From Chara braunii (Eukaryota; Streptophyta; Charophyceae; Charales; Characeae), in the NCBI GenBank assembly GCA_003427395.1, contig BFEA01000658.1:474252-508368 (forward strand): a stretch of 34,117 nt of DNA. Direction: 5' to 3'. The translations under genes were made by a program, and so were the position numbers. A model generated the notes under the pieces. It made no database searches, was not told the DNA's origin, and saw nothing but the letters and a program-made list of their open reading frames with translations. This document shows, one piece after another, positions 1 to 9,180 of the stretch (positions are counted from its first letter, which is position 1; each line of letters opens with the position of its first letter).

Positions 1-25
1 TTTTTTTTTTTTTTTTTTTTTTTTT
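1..25. repeat. poly(T) tract at window edge
   Basis: The first 25 bases are all T, which is poly(A) on the sense strand of the Gypsy element. It follows a purine-rich stretch (about 60-125 on the plus strand). It could be a simple repeat at a contig end or part of the element's 3' region; nothing here decides between them. Confidence 0.8.
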
Positions 26-127
26 GTATATACAGCGCGTATTGTCGCGCGAGCTTTAGATCCGGAAGAGAAGAGGAAAAATAAGAGAAGGAGAAGGAGA
101 GGACGGGGGAGAGGTAGACGAAGGTGA

Positions 128-1515
128 TTAGATGAAGTGATCTATGTCGGGATTGAGAGGGGGCGGAATAGGTGGAAGAAAGGCGGCCATTGCCGCAGGA
201 GTCGTCGGCGCATCTTCCTCACGGGAATGATGCTGGATGAAGGAGGGGTAAAGGAAAGCCCTCGGCACATGAGAGAGGACACGTGGCACCAGATCCGCCA
301 CCGCCCGCACCACCTGCTTGTGCACCGATCGGGGCCCTCGACCCGTCATCACCACGTGCGTCCCGGTATAAGGCCACCGCTCCCGCTTCTGCGCCGCAAA
401 GACCAGGAAGTGGTACACCACATTGGGACGCTGCCCAGTCTCGTAGATGAGCGTCCCGGCCAATCGCGCCGCAATACACCCTTGAAAAGGAGGTGTCAGA
501 TATGGCTCCCACGCCGGATCAGAGCACGGCGCCCCCGCGATGGCCTCGAGCTTAATGGTGGCGGGCTCCACCATGAAGTCCACCTCGGTCGGATGGACCG
601 TCCGGCTCGGATGAACTACTAAGGTCAATGACCGGGGCACCCCGGGGTGGTTGGCGGGAACAGAGAGGTCCTGCGAGGACGGGAGGTCCGGATATGGGAT
701 CCAGAAATCCCATTCGGCTTCCTCCTCTGGCTGCTGCTGTTGATGATGGCCCGGCTCCATCAAGATTGAGGTCGGGCACACGCGGAATGGGCGGCGATGG
801 CACGATAGTCTCCTTAACGAGCGTCGTCGCGCACGCGGGCTGAATCACCTCCTCGCCGCCGCCGATCCTGCTGCCTTGCGCTTCTGGCAACGGGTGGCGT
901 CTCTTTCTCTTCGGCGTCTTCTTGGGGGGCTTTGGTGGTGCTGGCCGAGAGTACGATGAGGGAGGACGCAACGGCCTTTCCTCCGGGAAGTCCTCCAATC
1001 TCTCCGTGCGCTGCGCAATGTAATCCGGGATGACGACCGCGTTGTACGTTCTCCGCAATGTAATCCGGGATGAAGACCGCGTTATACGTTCTCCACGGGG
1101 CTGTCGCCGTCCGCAATCGCGGTTGGATTTCCTCCTCCTCGCTCGCAATCACTTGCGCGATGGAGAGGAGCTCAAGATGTATGAGCTCCAAAAATCCCGG
1201 ATCGATCGTCTAGAGCTGGGTGAATGGGTACAGCGCTACCGTCCCTTCCTTCTCCGCTGGCTTGGGTCGCGTGATGACGTAGTAAACGACGAAGTGCTCA
1301 CTGGTAGCGTGGTCTTCGTGATCCACGAAGAACCGAAACATGCCCAGCGCCACCGACTTGTACAGCGCACGGTGCAACTCCCACACGTCCTCGTCGGCGA
1401 AGGGCAGCGGCTCCATGTCAGTTAGCTCAACCAAGTACTCCGAGAACTCGCGCATGGGGTAAGGGCCCGCCGTGAGCTGGTAGGGGAGGGTGGTGTAGGA
1501 GAAGAAAGGAGGCAT
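128..1515 (-). pseudogene. Accessory 3' region of the Gypsy element (ORF3-like), broken
   Basis: I recognise no family. The segment starts with ATG at 1515 directly after the TAA that ends the integrase frame (1518-1516), in the same frame. It stays coding-like for about 460 codons across three frames: 1515-1210, then a TAG and continuation to about 1054; 1053 to about 780 in a second frame; about 780-128 in a third. The first frame change coincides with the 40-bp tandem duplication at 1014-1093. Composition is patterned: an acidic opening with a MREFSEYLVELTD-type stretch, a proline/lysine-rich basic stretch (PPKPPKKTPKRKRR, about 890-935), a Q-run (about 735-750) and an aromatic tail. No signal peptide or membrane segment is visible, so it does not look like an envelope gene. 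The TAA could be a mutated CAA, making this a long integrase tail instead of a separate ORF. Confidence 0.45.
1014..1093. repeat. 40-bp tandem duplication that shifts the frame
   Basis: Copies at 1014-1053 and 1054-1093 differ at two of 40 positions. Both read, in different minus-strand frames, a TYNAV-x-IPDYIA peptide. Because 40 is not a multiple of 3, the duplication by itself moves the downstream frame, so it is a likely cause of one break in the accessory region. Confidence 0.85.
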
Positions 1516-2727
1516 TTAGTACGGGACAGGGGGAATAACTTGGAGATTGAGAGGAGCAGCGGGAGAGAGAAGCACAGGGAGGTACGGCACCAGCACAATC
1601 GGCCCGTCCTCGGCCCTACGCAGCAACACTTCGTGGGCTGTAAATCGGTGCCCGCTCCGTCCTTGCACTCTGGCCACTGATCTGGCCGCTTCTATCGCGT
1701 ACTCGCGCACAAAGCTGCGCGCCGGCTCCCGATTCTCCTGCAGGAGGATCGTCAAGTCTCCGATGAAGGTGGCGACGCTGTGCACGAAATTGGCCCTAGC
1801 CATTAAGTCCAGGTAGTGGCGGGCCTTGTCTCGACTCTGGGCCCGTGTTGCTCTAACTTCCGTACCTAGTAAGGGGGACAATTGCACCCGAGGGACACTA
1901 TTGGTTCTCAGTTGAAAGGGGGACACCCCAGTACATCCGTGTGGGGTAGCCCGATAAACGGCCAAAATGTGATCGACAATGACCGGCCAGGGTCGGGTGT
2001 TTCCCGCAGTGATATTTCGTCTAAGGGCCGTCTTAATCAGTCGGTTGGCATTTTCTACCAGGCCGTTGGCTTGAGGCCAATGCCCCGGCGAGTAGATAAT
2101 CTTAACGTCCGCCTTGACTAGGTGATGTTCTACTTCGCCCTGAAATTCCGACCCATTGTCCATGTGTACCTCTTCTACGTCTAGATGCATGCACAAAAAT
2201 CGATTTACGTACCAGGCTACTTCCTGCGAATTGCGGCTGGTCATAGGGTACGCCTCGATCCATTTTGAAAAATGATCGACAGCCACTAAAAGAACATTGA
2301 GTTCTCCCTGATCAACGGACCCTCTCGGAACGTTGATGTCCGTCGTATCGATGCTAACCCTCTAAAAGGGGCGCTCTACATGAGTGGGCACCATCGTCCG
2401 AGGCATCTGTACCGCCGCCTTGTCTGCCGCGCAGGCCGGGCAATTCTGAACGATGTATTTCACATTTTTTCGAATTCCCGACCAGTACCATCCGTTCTTT
2501 TCGATGGCCTTTTCCGTGTACTTGACTGCGAAATGGACCGCATCCTCCTCATGAGCGGCTCGTGTCCAATCGAACCTAGCAAGGGGATGTGGAATCGTCA
2601 ACCAGCTAGACTCTCCGTCGTCATCGACCTTCCGTTTTTGTAACGTCGGGCCCTGCCAGCGATAGTCTTGCGCCCGCTCCGTGACTCTCTGCCACTCGGC
2701 TTTGTTAAGTTCTGACAGCGAGTCGCC
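1516..2727 (-). pseudogene. Retrotransposon integrase, one in-frame stop
   Basis: Integrase inserts the reverse-transcribed DNA copy into the host chromosome. After the TGA at 2730-2728 the frame runs through an HHCC zinc-binding domain (about 2565-2415; H in AAHEED, H in VHFAV, then CPAC), as in Ty3/Gypsy integrases. The DDE core follows: first D in AVDHFSKW (about 2281), second D in MDNGSEF (about 2160), E in QANGLVEN (about 2055), with 34 residues between second D and E by my count, close to the usual 35. A basic C-terminal region follows to the TAA at 1516. A TAG at 2364-2362, just before the RVSID core start, interrupts the frame; CAG to TAG by a C-to-T change is the simplest origin. No chromodomain is evident. 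The PHD finger lies upstream in the same frame, separated by two stops. Confidence 0.9.
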
Positions 2728-2757
2728 TCACAGTCTTCGTAGCAACACAAGGTCCGT

Positions 2758-3129
2758 CTAGGCTTCTGCCCGACGGGCACTCGATGCAAATCCGTCGGTT
2801 GTTCTAGCGTCCAGATACCGCTTCTCGGTAGGGACTTGGTCCGTTCTACAGTTGGGACAGACCCACGTCTTTTCACTTCGGTACCTAACGCACAGTCCGT
2901 GAGACTTGACCGTATGACACTGACTACATTGTACCCATAAAAGAAAATTGGGCCCTCCCGGATGTGACCCTTCTTGATCCGGAATCATAGGCAAGGTACA
3001 TAAGAAACAGGGACTTAGGTGTGTTTCAGAGGACGGGTTAGGGCTAGACGAGAGAGCGAGGGAGTGGGATGAGGGCTGAGAGATAGTGTCGGCCATCTCC
3101 GATGAAACCTCCATTCCGGACTCAGGCAT
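2758..3129 (-). CDS. PHD-type zinc finger segment of pol, between RNase H and integrase
   Basis: The 123-residue frame begins with ATG at 3129, overlapping the stop of the RNase H frame by 8 nt (ATGCCTGA), shifted by one base. After a serine-rich lead of about 40 residues there is a Cys4-His-Cys3 series: CFLC, then WVQCSQC, H-GL-C, and WVCPNC. Spacing and the tryptophans match a PHD finger, a fold known mainly for reading histone H3 tails. It ends at TAG 2760-2758; the same frame then hits a TGA (2730-2728) and continues into integrase, so PHD and integrase were probably one reading frame. The domain call rests on the motif only. A role in targeting integration to chromatin, like chromodomains in other Gypsy elements, is inference. 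A RING or other cross-brace finger is the main alternative. Confidence 0.65.
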   Translation of the reverse strand: MPESGMEVSSEMADTISQPSSHSLALSSSPNPSSETHLSPCFLCTLPMIPDQEGSHPGGPNFLLWVQCSQCHTVKSHGLCVRYRSEKTWVCPNCRTDQVPTEKRYLDARTTDGFASSARRAEA

Positions 3130-4141
3130 CGTCCTTACGCAGCACGTGTAGCTCCGCGTAGTGTGGTTTCGTCGCCGCGACTTCTGGTTTCCACGAAATG
3201 AGTCGTTCGTTGGTGGGACACTTGTTGGGCGGCAGAAGGCGCGTTAATCCATCGGCGTTACCATGCTGTCGCTTGGCGCGATGGCGGATGTCGAAGTCGT
3301 AGTCTTGCAGACGCACTGCCCACCTGCCTAGCGTCCCCGTGTAGTCTGTGTTGTTGCGTAGGGACATCAGCGGCTGATGATCCGTTACCAGCACGAATTT
3401 CTGGTCGTACAGATACGGTCGGAAGTGCTGAATCCCCCACACCACCGCCAGGCATTCACCTTTGCATGCCTCGTAATTAGCCTGCGCCTGGCTTAGCGTC
3501 TTGGACGCATACTCAATGACGTGCTCCCTTCCGTCTTTCCCGTGCTGAGTCAGCACCGCCGATATCGCCTGAGGCTGCCAGTCTGTGTACACTGCGAACG
3601 GTCTTGTCGGGTCGGGACGCGCCAACACAAGAGCAGATGTCAGAGCCTCCTTCAATGCCTGAAACGCCGCTTCACATTTCGGCGTCCAGATCAGCTGTTC
3701 CTCTTTCTTCAACAGGTTCGTGAGGGGCTTCGCTGTACCGGCGAACCCCTTGATGAAGCGTCGGTAATAGGATACCATCCCTAAAAAAGCCCGAACCTGG
3801 GTGAGTGTGACCAGCGCCAGGGCGTCTTGAACTGCTGCCACCTTCCTCGGATCCGGTCTTAGTCCGTCGACCGTGACGATATACCCCAAGAATGAGATCT
3901 CCGACAAGAAGAACTCGCTCTGCTCCAAGGCCACTTTGAACCCGGCATCTTTCAGTGCATGCAAAACCCACTCGATGTGTTCCACGTGGTACTCGTGTGT
4001 TTTTGAAAAGACCAAAATATCATCCATATACACAATCACGCAGAAATTGATCAGGGGCTGGGTTAGTCGGGTTTTGTTAACGAACTCAGCGAAGGCCATA
4101 TTCATGGCCCGCTGAAACGCTGCCGGGCGTTTCAAATTCCC
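3122..4141 (-). pseudogene. Reverse transcriptase C-terminal half and RNase H
   Basis: This frame takes up the RT where the upstream frame breaks at 4135-4145. Visible in order: the PAAFQR motif just after the break, the catalytic VYMDDILVF (about 4025), FLGYIV and the YYRRFIKGF thumb/connection region, then RNase H with the first acidic residue in AVYTDWQ (about 3580), E in YEACKGECLAVVW (about 3475), VTDHQPL (about 3385) and the NADGLTRL end motif (about 3250). Together these copy element RNA into DNA and degrade the RNA strand. About 40 residues after the RNase H motif the frame stops at 3124-3122, overlapping the PHD frame's ATG. Catalytic residues look intact; the damage is the frame break at the N-terminal side. 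Confidence 0.9.
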
Positions 4142-4890
4142 ATGGGAAACCGGACCCATTGCCACGTGCCCTCGAATAGGACAAAAGCGGTTTTGGGTCG
4201 GTCCTCCGGTCGGACTGCGACGTGGTGAAAAACGTGTCGGATATCGAACTTGGAAAAGACTCGAGCGGCCCCGATAGCATCTAACAAATCATCAATTCGC
4301 GGCAAGGGATACACATCTTTGGTAGTGATGGCGTTCAATTTCCGGTAGTCGATACATACCCGGACCAAACCATTTCGTTTTGGCACAAGGACTACGGGAA
4401 AAGACCACGGTCCCAGCGAGGGCTCGACCCACCCCAACCTCTCGAATTCCCGTACCCTTTCCAAAGCCAGCTGTCTTTCTTTAAGGGAATATCAGTACGG
4501 TCGACAATGTATCGGGACGTGATCCCCGGTATCAATCGCATGCTGTATCAAAGGGGTTAGCCCTATGTCGTGGTCCTGAATGCTGACGGCCTCAGGATAG
4601 GCTAGTATAACCGCCAGGAGGCGTCTGTATTCATCCGGAACACGGGTTGGTAACTGAACTTCCACGGTTCCCCCAGGAAGGGAGACCGTCGTCGTAACCG
4701 TGGGGACCGCCGTGCCGGCATCGAGCGAGGCCCCAAACAAAGAGTTGTCAGTTTTTGCCGAAAGGACAGTCGCAATGAGTTGACTGTCCGCTGGACTCAT
4801 CGGCTCGCTTTCCATGTCACTGTCACCGTCCAGTTCGGGTTCGGCCGAGGGGTCTACCGAAAGGCCTGCGCCAGTTCCCTCGGTCCCCAT
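4132..4890 (-). pseudogene. Reverse transcriptase N-terminal half, one in-frame stop and a frameshift
   Basis: From the ATG at 4890 an acidic linker of about 90 residues leads into the usual pre-RT motif (IDTGDHVPI) and an arginine-proline-tyrosine motif, where TGA (4494-4492) replaces the codon expected to be arginine; CGA to TGA explains it with one C-to-T change. Beyond the stop the same frame gives WSFPVVLVPKRNG, VCIDYRKLNAIT, YPLPRIDDLL and FSKFDIR, the finger and palm motifs of Ty3/Gypsy RT. The frame ends at TGA 4134-4132 straight after FPMG. The missing continuation (PAAFQR) is in the frame one base back, as if one base were lost at about 4135-4145. No slippery heptamer for programmed frameshifting is apparent there. 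Confidence 0.9.
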
Positions 4891-6230
4891 CGATATTCCC
4901 TTGTCCGGGGTTGAAATGACACCCCCCCTTTCAAGAGTATCGCGGCTTTTTCATTCGTGAGTAGGGGTCGTGGAGGTCGAAAAGATAAATCGCACAACCC
5001 CCTTAGCTCGGTAAATCTTTCAGGTAGGGGGTCTGTTCTGAGATATAAGGACGCAGGGGGTTCCGAAAAGTCAGCTATCCCGGACACGCTCAGCAGGGGT
5101 TCCCCCTGCACCACGGAGGAGAACGTGTGCAACCAATTGGACTTGCCCCGAACTATTTCTAGTGGTTCTCGCCGCCAAGAATGGCGCCACCGATCCTGAA
5201 CTCGGATCGGATACCGGTCGGGTACCTCAGTCTCGTCGGTTCCCGTCGAGGGTTCGTTTTCGTCTGATGACAGGCGTCGGATCATGTTGATTTGATGGGT
5301 GTTCGTGGTGAGGCGAGGTGCCGGCTGGGTGCGCATGCGCACCGCCAGTCTCATTGGTATCGTCAGACGTTTGGGGTGGGCCGATGTGAGCACCACCTTA
5401 CAGCTGTCAAAGTGCATTCGCGCTCCGACCGCCGCCTGCCACGGAATGCCTAGCAGAACATCATACGCCTGTACATTCAGCACGATCACGTCACACAAAC
5501 AATGCACCCGCCCCACCCGTATGGGCACGTTCGTTATTTGCCCTTCACAATGAATACTATCTTCCGTAGCGGATATATACAGTTCATCCGTTCGAAGGGG
5601 CTGAACCTGTCCTTCCCTTCCCAACTGTTTCGTTAATCTCCAANAAATGGCAACCGCCAATGATCCCGAGTCTAGGATCGCGGCCGAGGGGTTTCCCCAG
5701 ACCTCACAATCACACTCTACGCTTTTCCAGGTTATAGGATAGGCCCGGAGGAATACCTTGGGTTTTTCCGAGGCGGAATCTACGGTCTGGATCATCCCTA
5801 TCCGGTTGGCTTCATGCACCTCTGAGGTCGAGGGCTGTGGTTCCTTGTTGGCGGGTGGGTCCCGTAGGACCGGCTTTTTGTCCTTTCGACTTTCCTCGAA
5901 TCGGCGTCTGTTTTTGAGGCACCGTTCGATCAACTTTTCGTTAGCCGCTTCAGAAATGGTTAGCAGATATGGAATAGGGACGGGGATCTGAAGATCCAGA
6001 GCCTTCAAGGCATCCCATACGTCGATATGGCCATCCTTGTATTCAGGACCAGGTACCGCAAGATCTTTGAACCCTGGTCGCCACGGCCCGAGGTCGCTTT
6101 CCTCGGTAATCCGTTGGACGTGACGTATTACTCCGATGGTACCGGGTTCGAACATCGCTGCTGCCATATACTCATCGGGTCCTATCTCAGTGGCCGCAGG
6201 GGTCACCATCTCCGTCGTTCCTTTGTCCAT
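4854..6230 (-). CDS. Aspartic protease (retropepsin) region of gag-pol
   Basis: The frame of 458 codons starts at a true ATG (6230). About 170 residues of charged linker precede the protease core: ILDSGSLAVAI with the catalytic D-S-G triad (about 5670), and a C-terminal part reading YDVLLGIPWQAAVGARMHF, the typical end of plant retrotransposon proteases. The enzyme would cut the polyprotein into mature proteins. An N at 5643 leaves one residue unknown three codons after the motif. The frame is the same as gag, separated only by TGA (6314-6312) and TAG (6251-6249), so gag and protease were probably one ORF or joined by readthrough. The final 37 nt overlap the RT frame, which lies one base back; a programmed -1 shift or a simple indel are both possible. 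Confidence 0.8.
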   Translation of the reverse strand: MDKGTTEMVTPAATEIGPDEYMAAAMFEPGTIGVIRHVQRITEESDLGPWRPGFKDLAVPGPEYKDGHIDVWDALKALDLQIPVPIPYLLTISEAANEKLIERCLKNRRRFEESRKDKKPVLRDPPANKEPQPSTSEVHEANRIGMIQTVDSASEKPKVFLRAYPITWKSVECDCEVWGNPSAAILDSGSLAVAIXWRLTKQLGREGQVQPLRTDELYISATEDSIHCEGQITNVPIRVGRVHCLCDVIVLNVQAYDVLLGIPWQAAVGARMHFDSCKVVLTSAHPKRLTIPMRLAVRMRTQPAPRLTTNTHQINMIRRLSSDENEPSTGTDETEVPDRYPIRVQDRWRHSWRREPLEIVRGKSNWLHTFSSVVQGEPLLSVSGIADFSEPPASLYLRTDPLPERFTELRGLCDLSFRPPRPLLTNEKAAILLKGGVSFQPRTREYRWGPRELAQAFR

Positions 6231-6311
6231 TACCGTGGCTACCCTCCCCTACCCTGCAGCGGTGGGAGCAGCCAGTGGGATTTGGGAAGGTCCGGTAGGA
6301 CCGCCCTGAGT

Positions 6312-7376
6312 TCAGGTTTTCGGACAATCTTTCGCAAGGTGGCCTGGCTGATTACAGTTATAACAGCGTAGGGGTGGGACAGCCCCGGCCACAGCCGGTC
6401 TTATCATAGGGGCTCCGGCAGCCATAGCCGCCTGTTGCCGNGGCTGATTACAGTTATAACAGCGTAGGGGTGGGACAGCCCCGGCCACAGCCGGTCTTAT
6501 CATAGGGGCTCCGGCAGCCATAGCCGCCTGTTGCCGTTGTGCGGCGGCTATGCATTGTCGTTGCAGACCTTGCACAAACTCCGTCAACGGGGCTACTACC
6601 GTAACTAGTTGGGCAGCGACCTCTTTCATGGATACTTCTTCCTCGCCCCGGCCTCCTTGCGTTTGACTAGGGCGACGGGAGGCCGAAGCAGAGGAGGAAG
6701 CCTTCCGATCCGAACCTTTTTTTGCCGGACCCAACCCGAAGCGATCTTCGAACATACGTGCCATAGCGGAGTAGCTATTGCGTTGAACGCCCGAAGGGTC
6801 ATCTTCGTCGGATTTTAAGTCAAGGCCCACATCGTAATTTTCCTTTTCGTACTTAATTGTGTACTGAATTAGCTCCGTCAGGGTATGCTCGATAGGGTTG
6901 CATTTCTTGCGGATCTTTTTCCGCAAACGAGAATCTGATAGTCCTCTGACGAAATCAGTCCGTACCATTTTCTCATCTACCCCGGAGCGTTCGGCTAGGT
7001 ACGTAAAACATTCAGCACATCTAGCCAAGGTCTCCCGAGGTTGTTGTGTGTATTCCTTGATTAAACGGAGCCATTGACCTGGTGCGATGTGATCAAATCT
7101 ATCGAGAAATTTCCTCTGGAAGGCTGCCCAATTAGTGAAGGGGTTTTGTCCGTACCACTCAAAAGCGGTTCCGGCTAACCTTCCGGGGATTCGTTCTCGG
7201 AGCAACTGGTCCGACCAGCCCTGGGCTTTCAAGGCCGCTAGCCAGGTGTGAGGATCGGTGTCATCCTCAGAAAAAATGGGAACTTCAGAGAGAGGAGGTA
7301 CAGAGTACAGGGGATGATTGGCCATCCCCTCGTGGTTGTCGCCGTCGTTTGCACCCACGATTCCGAGTTCCACCAT
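6312..7376 (-). CDS. Gag polyprotein with zinc knuckle
   Basis: The first ATG in the open frame is at 7376; the frame extends upstream to a TAG at 7520-7518 without another ATG. The capsid-like retrotransposon Gag domain is recognisable by TWLAALKAQG, GTAFEWYGQNPFTNW and FQRKFLDRFDH, followed by TLTELIQYTIKYE. A serine/lysine-rich stretch leads to one CCHC zinc knuckle (CYNCNQPGHLAKDC) right before the TGA at 6314-6312. Gag packages element RNA into virus-like particles. A 95-bp duplication across the N at 6441 doubles 32 residues and half of the knuckle; this is probably an assembly artefact, so the true protein is about 32 residues shorter than drawn here (354). Confidence 0.85.
   Translation of the reverse strand: MVELGIVGANDGDNHEGMANHPLYSVPPLSEVPIFSEDDTDPHTWLAALKAQGWSDQLLRERIPGRLAGTAFEWYGQNPFTNWAAFQRKFLDRFDHIAPGQWLRLIKEYTQQPRETLARCAECFTYLAERSGVDEKMVRTDFVRGLSDSRLRKKIRKKCNPIEHTLTELIQYTIKYEKENYDVGLDLKSDEDDPSGVQRNSYSAMARMFEDRFGLGPAKKGSDRKASSSASASRRPSQTQGGRGEEEVSMKEVAAQLVTVVAPLTEFVQGLQRQCIAAAQRQQAAMAAGAPMIRPAVAGAVPPLRCYNCNQXRQQAAMAAGAPMIRPAVAGAVPPLRCYNCNQPGHLAKDCPKT
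6346..6536. repeat. 95-bp exact duplication flanking a single N (likely assembly artefact)
   Basis: 6346-6440 and 6442-6536 are identical over 95 bp with one N between them. The sum, 96, keeps the gag frame open. Two contig ends overlapping by 95 bp but joined by a placeholder N give exactly this pattern. Confidence 0.85.
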
Positions 7377-7547
7377 CGCGGGAGCCCGGCCTCTCGCTCG
7401 GTTCTGATTGCTATTCGCAGGTCTCCGTCGACGGGGAGCCAACCTACTCAAAAATTCGGAAATTCCCGTAAAAAGATCAAAAAGAAAAAGGAGAAACTTT
7501 AAAACGGGGCAATTGTCCTAGGAAAACCTCGGAGCCGAAACGAATCA

Positions 7548-7559
7548 GCTCTGATACCA
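7548..7559 (-). other. Primer-binding site for initiator tRNA-Met
   Basis: The minus strand reads TGGTATCAGAGC from 7559, the exact complement of the last 12 nt of plant initiator methionine tRNA and the commonest primer-binding site in plant LTR retrotransposons. Its place, about 170 bp upstream of the gag ATG and next to the candidate LTR, fits first-strand priming. Confidence 0.85.
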
Positions 7560-7560
7560 A

Positions 7561-8810
7561 CCTCACGCCCCCTCGCGGCTTCCCGTACGGAGTCGCCGAT
7601 CAGAGTACTAGGAGGGGCGTGGCCGAGGATTTTTGGCCGCAAGGGTTGAGTCTCCCGGACGGAACGGGAGGCTCTTGTTTCGTGGCCGAGGTTTTTCTCG
7701 GAGTCGAACTATCGTCGCGATGTCCCGTGGGGGTTGGATTACTCCGAAACAATAAAATCAGAAGGATTTCTGTGAAAATAAATTGTCGTCCTGCATCGGG
7801 ACGGGAAAAGGCATCAAGGGGAGGGGGCCATGACGGCGGAAGACAAAACTTCGACCGTCAGGGGTTTGGGGGATAGGTGATGGGTTTGAAGCCCTCAGGC
7901 CTCATCATCGACTTCACAAAGTGTCTGAACCCTCGAGTCTTTTGCCGTAGAGGTGGTTGGTTCGAGGCCATCAAGCCTCGGCGTCGGACTCATAGAGTCC
8001 GCGCGAAAGTTTCCGGGAGGGTAAAGCAGGGGGAGGACTCACCGACATCTGAATTCGAAATTGCGAGGGCAGCGCCCCCGCACTATGGGAAAGTTCGGGG
8101 AAGCGTGTCGCTCCCTCGTAACCTAGGACCAGTTGTCGCCACGAGCACGAGCCCCCTGGCGACACCAGCGACAATCAAACTGCGGTCGCCACGCGTCGTG
8201 AGCGGCCGACCAGGGCAACACCGTTAAGCCCGTATAAGGCAATATCAGAGTCGGGGAATCAAAGCGATCAATCAACACAAACCCGTTCCTGTCTGCCTTG
8301 ACTCGCCCTTGTTCTTGTTCTGGCTTGTCTTCACTTGTGTCTTGACTCCGTAGACACCTTCTAGCCGTGGGGGGGGTTGCTTCCTCTGTCTGTCTGCCTA
8401 TATCTATGGCTAGGAACTCACCATATTTACCCTTCGAGGAGGGCGATTGGTAAGTAGACTCCAGTGCGCTACCACGTTGGTAGCGACCTAGTTGACAACT
8501 CGGGTTTTGCCGACCCAGTACCACTTGGCAGAGCGCACAGCGCCGCCCGAAGCAAGGTCGTGCCTCCCCCCGACGCAACAAGGCACTTGCCACTATCTGC
8601 CTCCGCCCAGGGTCAATTCTCCATGAACCCGGGCCCCAGAATAGTGCAACCCTCAATTACTGTCCTTACCCCCCAGGTGCAGCACTTCCTTCCAAGATAT
8701 CTCCTCCGCAAGACAGGACTCCCTCCCATACCGCCAGCTAGCAAACAACCGCAGGTTAATCAGGATTCACAGCACTGCCCTTGAAATAACCCCTTTCCCC
8801 TCAAACAACA
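7561..8810 (-). repeat. Candidate 5' LTR of the Gypsy element
   Basis: This 1.25-kb non-coding stretch lies directly upstream (minus strand) of the primer-binding site. The outer border is a guess: a minus-strand TGTTGTTTGAGG at 8810 resembles an LTR start. The inner edge (GTGAGG then T then the binding site) lacks the usual CA, and no second LTR is in view. Two short hairpins sit near the inner end: GAGTCTCCCG with CGGGAGGCTC (7648-7674, one mismatch) and CGGACTC-ATA-GAGTCCG (7985-8001, perfect). No clear TATA box is seen. Short ORFs here show no recognisable product. Confidence 0.45.
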
Positions 8811-9099
8811 ATTTTGTCAAACCGGACATTTTTTATTTTTTGAGCGAAATTGAAACCGGCCTAGGTTGTTTTTTCGGGCACCCCGTCAGAAACATCCTGC
8901 CCAAAAATCTGCCCGGTTGCTAGGCCGGGCGAGTGTCCCATGCGGGGTTCCGGTCACTAGAGGCGGGGAAGGAAAAAAAGATTTAAAAAAGCCTAAACTG
9001 ACCGTTTTGGGGGTCCTGGCGGACCCTGAGGGGTCTGCGCCGCCGCCAGGCCTTACCGGATTTTTTTTTCGTTCAAAAGAGGGCCGAGGCGCTATTCAT

Positions 9100-9159
9100 A
9101 AAGTGCCCGAATCTGGGCCCTTCGGTCTTTGCGACCGGCGACCCAGATTCGGGTGCTTT
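9100..9159. repeat. 60-nt nested hairpin
   Basis: CCCGAATCTGGG (9106-9117) pairs perfectly with CCCAGATTCGGG (9142-9153); the stem extends outward by about six more pairs, two of them G-T. Inside is a second stem, CGGTC (9123-9127) with GACCG (9133-9137). The remainder of 8811-9099 shows only short GC hairpins and no gene. Confidence 0.75.
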
Positions 9160-9180
9160 TTAAAAGAACTGCCTGCACGA

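Larger units (their letters stand above)
1..8810 (-). mobile_element. Ty3/Gypsy LTR retrotransposon, decayed, minus strand
   Basis: Read on the minus strand the order is primer-binding site (7559), gag, protease, reverse transcriptase, RNase H, PHD finger, integrase, extra 3' region. Integrase after RNase H is the Ty3/Gypsy order, and the YMDD-type RT and DDE integrase agree. The internal region spans about 128-7560. One LTR probably lies at 7561-8810; the other would lie at or beyond the window start, so no LTR pair can be compared and neither outer border is proven. Reading frame changes occur near 4890, 4140, 3125, 1050 and 750, and in-frame stops at 6312, 6249, 4492, 2758, 2728, 2362, 1516 and 1210. 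Some breaks may be assembly errors, others natural frame boundaries. Its base composition is clearly richer in GC than the flanking DNA beyond 15.7 kb. Confidence 0.85.

Noticed and set aside
128-1515. Envelope gene downstream of integrase
   Set aside because: No signal peptide, membrane segment or furin-type site is visible, and composition is hydrophilic.
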